Of a stretch of DNA of 64,000 nucleotides, positions 33,801-45,500 are shown piece by piece. Positions within the stretch are counted from its first letter, which is position 1. Each line of letters begins with the position of its first letter. Under the pieces are notes generated by a model, which was not told the DNA's origin, searched no databases, and saw only the letters and a program-made list of their open reading frames with translations. The DNA is from Paramyrothecium sp. XJ0827 (lineage: Eukaryota; Ascomycota; Sordariomycetes; Hypocreales; Stachybotryaceae). The stretch covers positions 930,001-994,000 of the forward strand of contig JAJFPB010000010.1 in NCBI GenBank assembly GCA_020881915.1, written 5' to 3'. Position numbers and translations under genes: made by a program.

Positions 33801-34405
33801 AACTCCATGGTGGCTTACGTTCCGACGTTGATGAGGACAAGATTTGGCATCATCCAACGATTGTCCTGGAAAGCGCTATGGACCTCGGTAATCACCCAGC
33901 CGGGGTGACCCTCATTGTCCTGTTTTCAAGAGAGGTTAGTCAACCCACACATCGCATATTTTAGCCGACAATCGTTTCGCACCTTGTCTGCCATGTTCCC
34001 ATTCTGCTTCGACCCAACCATGTTTACATTCCACCCCTTCCAGCGAAGTTGAGAGCGAAGCAACTTGCGGTAGCCATTCTTGTCGCTGGAACCAACACCC
34101 TCCGTAATGGATGCGCCAAGTGGCATCACTCGGAGGTAAAAGTCCTTTGCCGCCCGGCGCGAGATATCGGAATCTGTGAATGTCGTGTTCGCGTCCTCGT
34201 GATCTCCAAGAACCAGCTCAACCGCTCCCTCAAAATCAGGATATTCTCCATTCCACGCGGTCTCTATCGAGACAACATCCGGAGCGTACCCATCTCCATA
34301 GGGTGAAAGTCCATCGGCATGGTGCGCTACCACTTGCTGCCCAGGCAGAAGGAGGATACCTGTAGCAGCGAGAAACCAGCTCGCTTGTCGAAGAGGAAAT
34401 TGCAT
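30817..34405 (-). CDS. Secreted SGNH-type esterase fused to FG-GAP/VCBS beta-propeller repeats
   Basis: Sixteen in-phase exons (34405-33983, 33919-33819, 33749-33010, 32959-32940, 32881-32866, 32809-32721, 32654-32606, 32556-32499, 32432-32298, 32246-32165, 32110-31548, 31493-31380, 31315-31126, 31064-30999, 30941-30884, 30833-30817) give 906 residues. A signal peptide precedes an SGNH hydrolase: Ser99 in MPLGASITEG, GTND at ~174-177 and catalytic Asp258/His261 in DGIHPND. This suggests CE3-like carbohydrate or lipid ester hydrolysis. A ~110-residue linker follows, then FG-GAP/VCBS units: FADFNNDGLDDFF, IADIDGDGRADY, FGDINGDFRTDYL, LADWNGDGRCDVL, LADIDGDKRADVL, FADVENSGRADLI. The DxDxDG-like loops should bind calcium. 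Two exons are only 20 and 16 nt. Skipping the last intron would change just the C-terminal tail. Confidence 0.87.
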
Positions 34406-37400
34406 GACGACTCAAGAAAACAAGAAAATACAGAAGGAAATACGAGAGAAAAAGCCCAAGCAAATCTTACTCAAACATCTATGAGTGTCTACTTCGGGAA
34501 TTGAGATCGCTCATCGCGGGAATCATGGCTAGTTTTATCAATATGCAGCTCCTTCCTGCATGCATCAACCGATCTTGCTAGTGGATATCAGAAATATCCC
34601 GGGAGCTACCGCTTCTAGAAGCTGGAGAAGGATGGAGCGGGTCTACCGCAACCCATGTCTGGGGACGTGCTGATTCCACTGCCTCTGCGTATTTTAAGGG
34701 TTTGCCAGAGGTCAATTTCGCAGATGAAGGACGACAGGAGAATATGCACATCACAACGATGAGGCTCTAGGGGCAGTTGAACCTCCACTTCTGAGCATAT
34801 CATCCTGGATCGTCTCCCAAGGTTAACATGCGGCACCGAATCATCGGTGAGAGCTTACCGAAATCTAGCAAACCCGCAGGGGATCGCATCCTGTCTCAGT
34901 AAGCGCCAATTTTCACGAAATTAAGGGAAACAATTTTTCCCGCTACAGCATGCACAAGAAAACAATCCCATCCCTGTAGCGTTTTTCGACCCGCTCTCCA
35001 TGCTGGCCGGCAAGCGGCTGTGTCGGCACTCAAGCCCATCCTGTCTAGAGGCTCGGCGCTTGGCTCGACTGGTCGAAGCCCGTCAGGCCTTGGCGGTGGA
35101 GTGCACACAGCCATTGTTGCTAAACATAGCTGTCGAGTCCGAGCTATCAGCCCTTTCAGAAGCGACCTAGAGCTGCACGACGACGGGTTGTTTCGTGTCA
35201 TGTCAAGGTCACTGCCGACTCGTTCGTCCAATCCACACTCTTTCCTGGTGAATTGAAAAAGACTGCAAAGAACATGCGTAGCGTTTCCAGCGATCCGAAT
35301 GGAAGTGGATATTTACCAATTTACCTCTCGCAATGTGCAAGCAGCATTGAACTGTCAGAGAAGAACTAGCAACCCTTGGAATATGGTGGAGGGTGACGTA
35401 AAGTGATGAGACTAAAAGAGAAAGTGCAATTGCTGATGCAAACAAGAGAAATGTTGTGAGGCTATCGCGAGCATTTGTGTGCTAGATTTTCCCCATGTGC
35501 CCAGGCTCATGTTCCGCGCGTCCAATGTCTGGAAAGTCACAGGCGTAGGTGAGGCACTACAACGGTAAACGCTAAAAGTATTCAAGATTCTGACTGCACC
35601 TAAACTTCTTTGGCACGTTTTGTTGTGAATACACCGTAAACATAATGCAAAACAGACACCTGCGAGCACGAGATGGGAGACACACAAACTCCAGGGTAGG
35701 TGGTACAGGGTAGGTGAGCACTGCGACGCTGGACGAGGGCACACTCGTAAGACAAGGACGGGTCAGTCCACATGGATAATTAGTAGTAGCACGTGCAAAC
35801 CCATAGCAAGGGCCAGTAAATTGGTACTGTTCAGACGGCACCCATTTTTGTGGCAGGCACAAAGCTGGATTAATGGGCATCTTGGCACTCAGTATATGAC
35901 CATGAGCCGCTAAGCTATACTGAACTTCATAATGGTTTGATTCGGTTACTTGCGACTCCCCGTACAAATATGTGATTGTGCAAAGATGCACTGTCCCTAC
36001 AGACAAAACCTCCTCAGTTCAGCTCTTCAGTCTTGCAGAAAGCCATTTGCCCGACAACATTTCATGACGCTGAGGGCACCGACCTCGACCCCGGACAGGA
36101 TGTCTGTGACGCGATCCCGTGGCTTACACCCCACAGCAAAGTTTTTTGCAGTATGGAGCAGGTCATGAGAACCGCTGAGCAAAAACGGGCAAGAACAAGT
36201 ACTGAGAATAAGCGGGCAGCGGTAAGTAAAAAAGAAAAAAAGGGAAAAGGGGAAGGTCTGTCGGATATAATGCCAGGGCTCTCGTCCGTCACCCGTAGAC
36301 GGGGGCTTATACAAGTAACTGCTGCGTTCATCAACATGCATCTACGGCCACAGCCTCAAACTAGACAAATGCAGCCAAACCATGATTTTGCTAATAAAAT
36401 TAAAACAATAATAAAAGCGTCCATGCTCAGATAGCCGACGGCTGATGAGCGCGACCGTTACCGAGATGGGATGGAAATATTGTGCAACAAGGAGAGTTGT
36501 TGTTCTCTTAGGAGGGGTTGCTGGGAGGCCTCTGTGAGGCCTCACAAGATCCACGCCCGCGAGCATGAGGCACCTTCAATCGCCTTGAACAAAGAAGTGG
36601 ATACTGCAGAAGAGCCTCGACATCATTGGACGGCTGGCCCCTGCGGCCGCACACGACAAATTCCCCTCCCGCTCCCTTCCTGCCCAGTCCCAGCGCACGT
36701 CTGCCGGTTCTGGCACGGTGCTGGATGTTCATTTGGTAACGCATCGCGTGGTCCTCCGCCGCGGCTGCTTAGTGCTCGGATCCGGATCCAGATCCAGGGG
36801 TGGCTGGCGTGGGGGGGGGAGGGTTGAGACAATGGCAAAAGGCGGGCCAACGCGGCAATCTTCCTGCGCGCCACTGGGCTCCATGTGGTCAGAGGGCTTG
36901 GAATCCCATGCAATTTGGCATTTGTTCGCTCAGCTCTTGTTCTGACTTCGCCTAAAATGGCCAAGGTTTGGAGCCACCCCTCTGACTACACGCGCAAAGT
37001 TCCCGTGTGGATAGCGGGCATGTCGCGGGCAGATATTTCGCTCATAGCCTGCTGCTCACCGTGTACAAGGCCAATACTCGACTTATGTCAGAGAGAGACT
37101 TGGGAGCGAGGTGCTGGTCGCCGTGTTGAAGTCACACTCCCCGTTCTGATAGGTCCTTCACCTACACTCCTCCCTTCGCCGTTCCAGTTTCTCTCGTTTC
37201 ACACAGATCCAGTTTCCATGTGAACGTCCTGATGCGGACCCATTCCCACGTTGCTTTCATGGATTGAAAGAGGGAATTATCAAATAGCCAGTACTGGTGG
37301 CGGCGGAAATTCATTGCCACAATGCCTCCCTGCTTCGTCAGGGTCCTCGCTTGGGAGCCCTCCCACCAGATCCTCGGAAGATCCCTTTGTGCTTCCTCGC

Positions 37401-37814
37401 GCCCTCTCACTACCATGCATGCAGGAACCACACGCGCGAGGATAGATAGCTTAAGCTGCACGGTGGGTTGCATGGTGGAAGAGGTAACCCACGGCCTCTG
37501 AGGTCCGCAACCCTGCGTGAGCTGACCCTGCAGTGCTCTGCTCCCTTGGTCGTGATATCCAATCCCATTATGCGCCAAAACTTTGTCAAGTCGTGATGAT
37601 GCTTCTCCCCCAACCCAGGACAGTGCTATATAACCTAGATCAGCGGCCTGAAAATATTTCCTGCATCTCTCACCACTTCTGCCACCCCGTCCCCTTACGG
37701 TGCATCATTCCTGTTTCATCCTCTTGCAACATTAAACACCTTTACTTTCTCTAATTAAACCGAAACATCACTTTGTCTTTGTCTATTTGAACCATCCATT
37801 CCATCTCTCAGGAA
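34406..37814. other. 3.4-kb divergent intergenic region, no gene recognised
   Basis: It lies between the SGNH-VCBS gene (minus) and the cation ATPase (plus). Several frames of 60-150 codons on both strands overlap one another and lack protein-like composition, so I call none. The right third has C/T-rich stretches and the ATPase promoter. A G8 run occurs near 36811-36818. A non-coding RNA or a lineage-specific small gene cannot be excluded. Confidence 0.5.
37627..37633 (+). promoter_or_regulatory. TATA-like box of the cation ATPase gene
   Basis: TATATAA about 180 bp before the start codon, followed by a C/T-rich leader, as is common in well-expressed fungal genes. Confidence 0.4.
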
Positions 37815-40800
37815 ATGGCAAGTGAGCGGCCCGCGCCCTCCAATGCTGCTGATCGCATCCGTTGGGATGACGAGGAGAAGGCACCAGGCAACCGACCTCG
37901 TCGGTCTCTGAGTCGCCGAAACTCGACCGACTCTTTGTCCATCCGCAGGCACTCTAGGGTTCAGGTTGACCCTGCTACGGCTCTCCCTGTTCAATATCGG
38001 ACTGTGTCAGTGGTGCTCTATGATGATGGCGTTGCTGCGTGAAAAAGGTGACTGACTTTTGGACAGGTCGTTCCAGATCGAGGAGTCTAAAGGAAAGGAG
38101 CAGGCCGAACTTGCCAAAGCCAAGAACTCCGCTGCCAAAGGTAAGACGACGCACCCGCAACTAAAGCTTTGGTCCGTTACCGGCTCACCACTGACACGCA
38201 ACAGACCTCAATGATCTTGAGTGGCACACTCTCGATGTCGCCGAAGTGTCGTCCCGCCTGACAACATCCACGAACGATGGCCTCTCCTCTGAACAAGCCA
38301 AGAGGAGGCTCCAACAATATGGCAAGAATGCACCCTCGCCGCCAAAGTCCAACTTGCCCATGAGGATCTTTGGATACTTCTTCAAGGGCTTTGGAGGTAT
38401 CCTCTTGGTTGGTGCCATTCTGGTCTTCATTGCTTGGAAGCCACTTGGTGAACCTGCCCCAGCTATTGCTAATCTGGTACGACTACCCGTTGAAACGATT
38501 CATCACCTTACCGACCTAACCTGTGACATTTCAATAGGCCCTTGCTATCGTCCTTGTCGCCGTGTTTTTCATCCAGGCAGCCTTTGCCATGTTCCAGGAC
38601 TGGTCCACCTCCAGAGTAATGTCATCAATCAAGGACATGCTGCCGGAGGAATGCCAGGTTACGCGAGACGGTCAAATTGTCCTGCTTCCCGCATCTGAGA
38701 TTATCCCAGGAGACCTGGTGATTGTCAAGGCTGGCAACAAGCTGCCTGCTGACGTCCGCTTCATCCAAGTGTCATCAGACGCCAAGTTCGACCGTTCCGT
38801 TCTCACTGGAGAATCGCGCCCCATCCCTGCTACCGTCCAGCACACCGACACGAACTACCTCGAGACGCGCAACATCGGTTTACAAGGCACACACTGCATC
38901 TTGGGCACTTGTGTTGGTATTGTTGTCGCCACTGGCGACAAGACTGTCTTTGGCAGAATCGCACAGCTAACCCAGGAGCCAAAGACTAAGATGACTACAC
39001 TCGAGAAGGAGGTACTCTACTTTGTCATTATCATCTCCCTGACTATGATTACCATGATCCTGGTGGTCGTCATTGTCTGGTAAGTCATCACAACGTTGTT
39101 GTGTGCAGACAGCAGCTAACCTCGTACAAGGGCCGCTTGGTTGAGACGCGACTACCCGGATTGGATCAATGTGCCCATCCTGATCGTGAACTGTGTCAGT
39201 GTCGCCATTGCCTTCATCCCAGAGGGTCTGCCGATTGCCATTACTGCAGGTCTCACAATCACGGCCAACATGATGAAAAAGAACTCCATCCTTTGCAAGT
39301 CCCTCAAAACAGTCGAGACACTGGGCTCCGTCTCTGTTATCTGCTCTGATAAGACAGGCACATTGACCGAGGTGAGGAGCATAGGCCCTGCTTTGAATAC
39401 CATCTGTGGCCTTGGTGCTAACAGAAGTCTCGCAGGGTAAAATGACTCTGACGGACTGCTCGATCGGTTCCGAGAACATCACTGCTGCCGCTGCCAAAGA
39501 ACGCTTAGACGCCCTCAAGCAATCAGGCACCGTATCCGGAAGCCCTGTTAGCCAGCTGGGCGCTCTGGCGGCTCTTTGCAATGCCGCTGAGATCGATGCC
39601 GCCAGCTCCGATGTCCCACTGCCTAAGCGAAAGATTTTCGGTGATGCCACTGACTCTGCCGTCCTTCGATTCTCGGAGAGTCTTGCAGATGGAAACGTTA
39701 ACTACTTCCGTGCTTGCTGGCAAAAGGTATACGAGCTTGCTTTCAACAGCAAGAACAAGTTCATGATTCGATGCTTGAGCATCACCCGCCCTGAAGCACT
39801 CGTTGCGACACTTACTCCCGACGAGGCCCAGGTTTTCACGAACAATGACACGTAAGTAACACTTGCCACTACCGTTGCTGGCTGAAGCGCGAAGCATCTG
39901 ACAAGACAACAGGCTGCTGACCATCAAGGGTGCGCCCGATGTGCTCATTGACCGCTGTTCTTACTACATCACTGCTTCTGGCTCTGTTGCGGCCATGACC
40001 CCCCAGGCCAGATCTAGCCTTGAGCAAGTCAAGAACAACTACTCGTCTGAGGGCAAGCGATGCCTCCTTCTTGCCCGCAAGATTGTCAAATCCGGTGTCT
40101 TGCCAGGAGAGGCAGGGTCCGCACAATACGAGGATGTAGCCGTGGCAGAAGCCAAGACAGGTCTTACGCTTGTGGGCTTGGTGGCCATCGTCGACCCCTT
40201 GCGACCAGAGATTCCCGAGGTCGTCACCACGCTGCGAGGTGCTGGTATCAGGATCGCCATGGTTACCGGAGATTTCGCGTTGACTGCCCTGGCCATCTCA
40301 CGTAATGCTGGTATTGTCACTGGACACACGGTGCACGGTGTTGCCGACCTGGAGCGCTCGTCGGATGTTGCTTCTGATGACATGGACAAGGTGGTCAACC
40401 GCGGTGCTATCGTCATCAGCGGTCCTGAACTGCTGTCTCTGAGCGACCATCAGTGGAAGATCCTGACCCAGTACGAGGAGATTGTCTTTGCCAGAACTAC
40501 ACCTGAGCAGAAACTCCGCATTGTCAGGGAATTCCAGCGGGAGAATGTCGTCGCCATGACTGGTGATGGTGTCAACGACGCACCGTCGCTGAAGGCTGCT
40601 GATGTCGGTATCTCACTGAGCAGCGGCTCCGATATTGCCATGGAAGCCGCCGACATGATCCTGCTGGACAAGTTTTCCTCTGTTGTTATCGCCGTTCAGT
40701 ACGGCCGCGTTGTCTTTGACAACTTGAAAAAGGTATGCCCAAATAAACAGTGGCAATCGAAGCTTTTCTGACGATGATAGGTCATTGCATACCTGCTTCC

Positions 40801-41593
40801 TGCTGGTAGTTTCGCCGAGTTCTGGCCCGTGATGACATTTGTCGTCTTCGGACTGCCACAAATTCTTTCCTCCTTCTTGATGATTGTCATCTGGTAAGTC
40901 TTAATGAGCCTCAAGACCTGCCCCACTAGGCCTTGGATCTATTCTTTCTTGGCGTAGCTGACCATGTTTCCAAGCTGTTTCACCGATTGCGCCGCTGCGA
41001 CCATGCTCTCGTACGAGAAGCCAGAAGCCGATGTATTGCTGAGGCGTCCTCGCAACGTCAAGAAGGACCGTCTCGTCAACTGGCAGCTCATCTTCCATGC
41101 GTACGGTATTGTCGGCATGACGCAAACGATTGCTTCATTTGCCATGGCCTTCTGGTATCTTGAACGTCAAGGCATCCCTTTCAAAGACCTGTGGTTCAGC
41201 TTCGGCCAGCTGCCTGATTATATCGATCCCGACTACTATGCTGAGAAATACGCCATTGCATCGTCCATCTACTTCGTCAACTTGGTCGTCATGCAGTGGT
41301 TCAACCTCATCGCAACGCGTACCCGTCGTCTCAGTATCTTCCAGCATCCCCCAGCTTTCAACAAAGAGACGGAGAACCTCTATCTGTTCCCGGCCATCAT
41401 CTTTTCACTTCTCATGGCTATCTTCTGGTTGTACCCACCTGCCATCCGCGAGGTCATCGACACGGCTCCTGTGCCCGTTGAGTACTGGTTCTTGCCCTTC
41501 GCTTTCGGCATCTACATTATCGTGATCGACGAGGCCAGGCGATATGCTGTAAGGAGGTGGCCCAACAGTTTGATTGCGAAGGCGGCCTGGTGA
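37815..41593 (+). CDS. P-type IIC (Na+/K+-ATPase alpha-like) cation pump
   Basis: Nine exons, 37815-38005, 38067-38140, 38205-38476, 38538-39079, 39131-39371, 39436-39851, 39913-40732, 40781-40893 and 40975-41593, give 1095 residues. Key P-type motifs are intact: LTGES (Thr269), phospho-acceptor Asp433 in SDKTGTLTE, KGAPDVLI for nucleotide binding and MTGDGVNDAPS near 794-803. IPEGLPIAITAG forms helix M4. LAYE/ADI-type sequence after M6 (MLSYEKPEADVLLRRP) and the length place it with animal-type Na,K/H,K pumps rather than PMA1 H+-ATPases or ENA Na+ pumps. In M5 the Glu of the SFAEF segment is kept. In M6 the second Asp (TD) is kept, but the first Asp of animal pumps is replaced by Cys. The N-terminal 60 residues are basic and Ser-rich. 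Probable plasma-membrane alkali-cation transport. Confidence 0.9.
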
Positions 41594-42524
41594 GGGAATG
41601 GAGAAAGAACATAACATGATTGATCGTGTTCAATCACATTTGTAGTCTATATTAAGTAGCATGCCGCTAGAAAATAATTTCCTTCTAGTCTCAAAAACCA
41701 CCAAACTGCGTCTCGGTGGCTAGGCGTTTGCAGAATCTGCTTTCTAGCGTCCGGGTGAAAGTCCCGAATATCTCATGTACGAAAGCGACCCAGTCTCACA
41801 CCAAAAGTAGAAAGATTGGACCAATCATGCCAAGACCAGAATTGACCGTTTACTCGAGAGTCATGTTGAATATGATCAATGGTCACCGTCACGGCTACGC
41901 TGTCATGACTGTTCCCACCGGCCGAAATCTTCAAGCCAATTGCAGCACCGAAAATGTGGGAACGGGTAGTTTCAATCCCGCTCAATAAGAAGAAATCTTT
42001 GCAACCGGCCGAGAGCTAACGCGGAGGGACGCCCGAGTACCTTAGGCCACGGCATCCCGCGGACTGTGTCGGACATTTCAGAAGTCCGTATGACGTCTAT
42101 ATTTTTTCGGCAGCCAGCAGTGCCTAGACGAAACCCGAGATAGCGGGAAGTTACTGCGATCGATCTGTCAAATGGCGGATAGCGCCATCAGCCCATTGAG
42201 GGACGGGTCCACGGATGGCGCCGATCTTGCTCGGTAGCGTCCATCGAACCCCTGTTAGCCGTAGCTAACTCAACCTATGGTCAGCAAAGCCCACATTATA
42301 CACATCGTCATAGACGGGCAAACGCGCGCAGCGGACATGATGGTCGTCTTTTTGGCGAATCCGAGCCCCGGAAGCTTGGTCATTTCTCCGAGCGCGAACT
42401 ACGGTGGACTGGTCCAAGTAAAATAGATGCGCCGCGTTTGCTTTAATTCTGTGCTTTTCGCCTTGTCCTTTCCGGTGTTTACATCAATACTGTAAACAAA
42501 TTTGGGCACCACGCAAATCACCAG
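41594..42524. promoter_or_regulatory. Intergenic with promoter of the PDR ABC transporter gene
   Basis: About 930 bases between two plus-strand genes. No gene is supported. The right half contains one exact pleiotropic-drug-response-like octamer and one near match (CCCGCGGA, 42056-42063). Confidence 0.5.
42208..42215 (-). promoter_or_regulatory. PDRE-like site upstream of the ABC transporter
   Basis: TCCACGGA on the plus strand equals TCCGTGGA on the minus strand, a perfect match to the yeast Pdr1/Pdr3 element TCCGYGGA, 310 bp before the start codon. Whether a Zn2Cys6 regulator uses it in this fungus is unknown. Confidence 0.4.
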
Positions 42525-45500
42525 ATGGATGACCGCCCGACACCACGGGACACTGATATCCCTGGTGGCTTTCCGGAAACGCCGAGTGTGCTATCGACGC
42601 GGAGCCAGTCCACCCCGGGACCATACGATTTGGAAGCTGGAGTAGCCGCAACGACCCCCCGGGCCACCGAAAACCAGCACGGCCAGGCGTACGAAGGAAC
42701 ATACTTTGCCCAAAACAACCGGCGCGAAGACCAGGCACTCCCTGCGCCTCAAGATACAGCCCGTCGATCGGAATCCCACGCCAGTGGCAGCACGCTCTCC
42801 GGGGGTGCCACCGTGGTCCCCGACGGTCACGTTGCCCCTGTCGCAGCTTCCAATGACACGACGGCGAGCGCATCGGACAGTTCATTAACAGAAAAACAAC
42901 CCGTCGAACACGCACCTATCAAGCCAGCGCCGTCAACCGCTGAAGATCGGCGACCTCTGCCGCGGCGACGAACCATACAAACTGAGGATGACCTCTTCCG
43001 CGTTTTATCAAAGCGACGAACCGGTACTTCGAAAGGGGATGACGAAGATGAAGAGTTCCAGGAGATTGACCGTCTCATGTCTCGCATGTTCGGTCGCAAA
43101 AGACAGGAACAAAGCGAGGAAGAGAAGACACGGCATACTGGCGTCGTGTTCCGCAATCTCACCGTCAAGGGTGTCGGCCTGGGTGCCAGCCTTCAACCTA
43201 CAGTTGGCGACATCTTCATGAACCCTCTGAGGAACGTCAAGAACTTGCTCACAAAAGGTCCCAAAGCTGCTCTTGGCAAGCCCCCCGTTAGAGAGCTTAT
43301 TAGCAACTTCAATGGTTGTGTCCGCCCTGGCGAGCTTCTTCTTGTCCTCGGTCGGCCCGGCTCTGGATGCTCTACTTTTCTGAAGACTTTTTGCAACCAG
43401 ACCTCCGGATTTGAGGCAGTGGAAGGTGATATACGCTACGGTGGAACAGACGCCAAAGAGATGGCCAAGAACTTCCGTGGTGACATTATCTACAATCCCG
43501 AGGACGACCTTCATTACGCCACCCTCACCGTTCGTCGAACCCTGAAGTTTGCTCTGCAGACCCGTACGCCTGGAAAGGAGTCCAGACTGGAGGGCGAAAG
43601 CCGTGGTGACTACATCAAAGAGTTCCTTAGAGTGGTCACCAAGCTTTTCTGGATTGAGCACACCCTCGGTACCAAAGTTGGCAACGAATTCATCCGAGGT
43701 GTTTCAGGAGGAGAAAGGAAGCGAGTGAGCATCGCAGAAGCCATGATCACCCGCGCTTCAGTCCAAGGTTGGGACAACTCGAGTAAAGGTCTCGACGCCA
43801 GCACGGCCCTGGAGTATGTTCGATCCATTCGTGCCATGACGAACATGGCCGAAGCATCGACTGCGGTTTCCCTCTACCAAGCCGGAGAATCTCTTTTCAA
43901 TCTAGTCGACAAGGTACTGCTCATCGATGGCGGTCAATGCGTGTATTTCGGTGCGGCCGACGCTGCCAAGCAATATTTCCTCGACCTTGGCTTCGAGTGC
44001 CCCGAACGATGGACTACCCCCGACTTCCTCACCTCCGTCTCAGATGAGCACGAGCGAAGTATTCGAAAGGGCTGGGAGGATCGTATCCCGCGAAACCCTC
44101 AGGCATTCGCGGACGCCTACCGAAATAGCGAAGCCTACAAACGAAACCTCGCCGACATGGAAGACTTCGAGTCCAAGGTGGAACAACAAGCCCAGGAGCG
44201 CGCTGCGAACGAAAGCAAGAACACTAGCAAGAAGAACTACACCGTGTCTTTCCAGAAGCAAGTCATGGCATGCACGAAGCGCCAATTCTTGGTGATGTTC
44301 GGTGATCGAGCTTCGCTTTTCGGAAAATGGGGCGGTCTCTTGTTCCAGGGCCTCATCGTCGGCAGTCTATTCTACAACCTCCCACAGACAGCCAGCGGTG
44401 CGTTCCCGCGAGGCGGTACGCTCTTCTTCTTGCTGCTGTTCAACGCCTTGCTGGCCCTTGCAGAAATGACTTCGGCGTTCGAATCGAAGCCGATTTTGCT
44501 CAAGCACAAGTCCTTCTCCTTCTATCGCCCAGCCGCTTTCGCTATCGCGCAGACGGTCGTTGATGTGCCATTGGTCTTCATACAGGTCTTCATCTTTAAC
44601 ACCATTATATACTTCATGGCCAACCTGTCTCGAACACCGTCACAATACTTCATTACGACGCTGATCCTGTGGCTTGTGACGATGGTAACGTATGCGTTCT
44701 TCCGTACGATTTCATCGTTTTCCAGGACTATTGACGACGCGACGCGTATTACCGGTGTGGCGATCCAGATTCTGGTTGTCTACACCGGCTACCTCATCCC
44801 CCCAAGGTCAATGCATCCTTGGTTTTCGTGGCTCAGATGGATCAACTGGATTCAATACGGTTTCGAGGGTTTAATGGCAAACGAGTTTGCTTTCATGACC
44901 CTTGAGTGTGACGCACCATACCTTGTCCCTGGTCTGCCCAATGCTGAACCCCAGTACCAGTCCTGCGCCATCCAAGGTAGCGTTCCTGGAGAGACATCTG
45001 TCAATGGAGCCGATTACATCCAGGGTGCCTTCACCTACAGCCGCTCACACTTGTGGCGAAATGTTGGTTTCCTCTGCGCATTCTTCATCTTCTTCGTCTG
45101 TACGACAGTGCTTGGCATGGAACTAATGAAGCCTAACGCTGGTGGTGGAGCTATCACCGTGTTCAAGCGTGGCCAAGTACCGAAGAAGGTCGAAGCGTCG
45201 ATCGAAACTGGCGGCAGAGAGAAGAAGAGGGATGAAGAGGACGCAGGGCCGACAAGTCATGTTACACCCGACATGGCAATGTCGAATGGTGATGCCGAGA
45301 AACAAGGCGACAAAGATCCTATTCAAAACGTGGCCAAGAACGAAACCGTTTTTACGTTCCAGAACGTCAACTATAAAATCCCGTACGAGCACGGCGAAAG
45401 GCATCTGCTTCAGGATATCCAGGGCTACGTCCGACCAGGTAAACTGACCGCGCTCATGGGCGCTTCAGGTGAGCAAATGTTTTGAAGCAGTACATATTGC

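Noticed and set aside
33116..33802. 228-residue plus-strand ORF
   Set aside because: Exact antisense shadow of the SGNH exon that carries catalytic motifs.
35572..36006. 144-residue minus-strand ORF in the long intergenic region
   Set aside because: Irregular composition, overlapping frames on both strands and no recognisable motif.
43008..43661. 217-residue minus-strand ORF
   Set aside because: Antisense shadow of the first nucleotide-binding domain of the ABC transporter.
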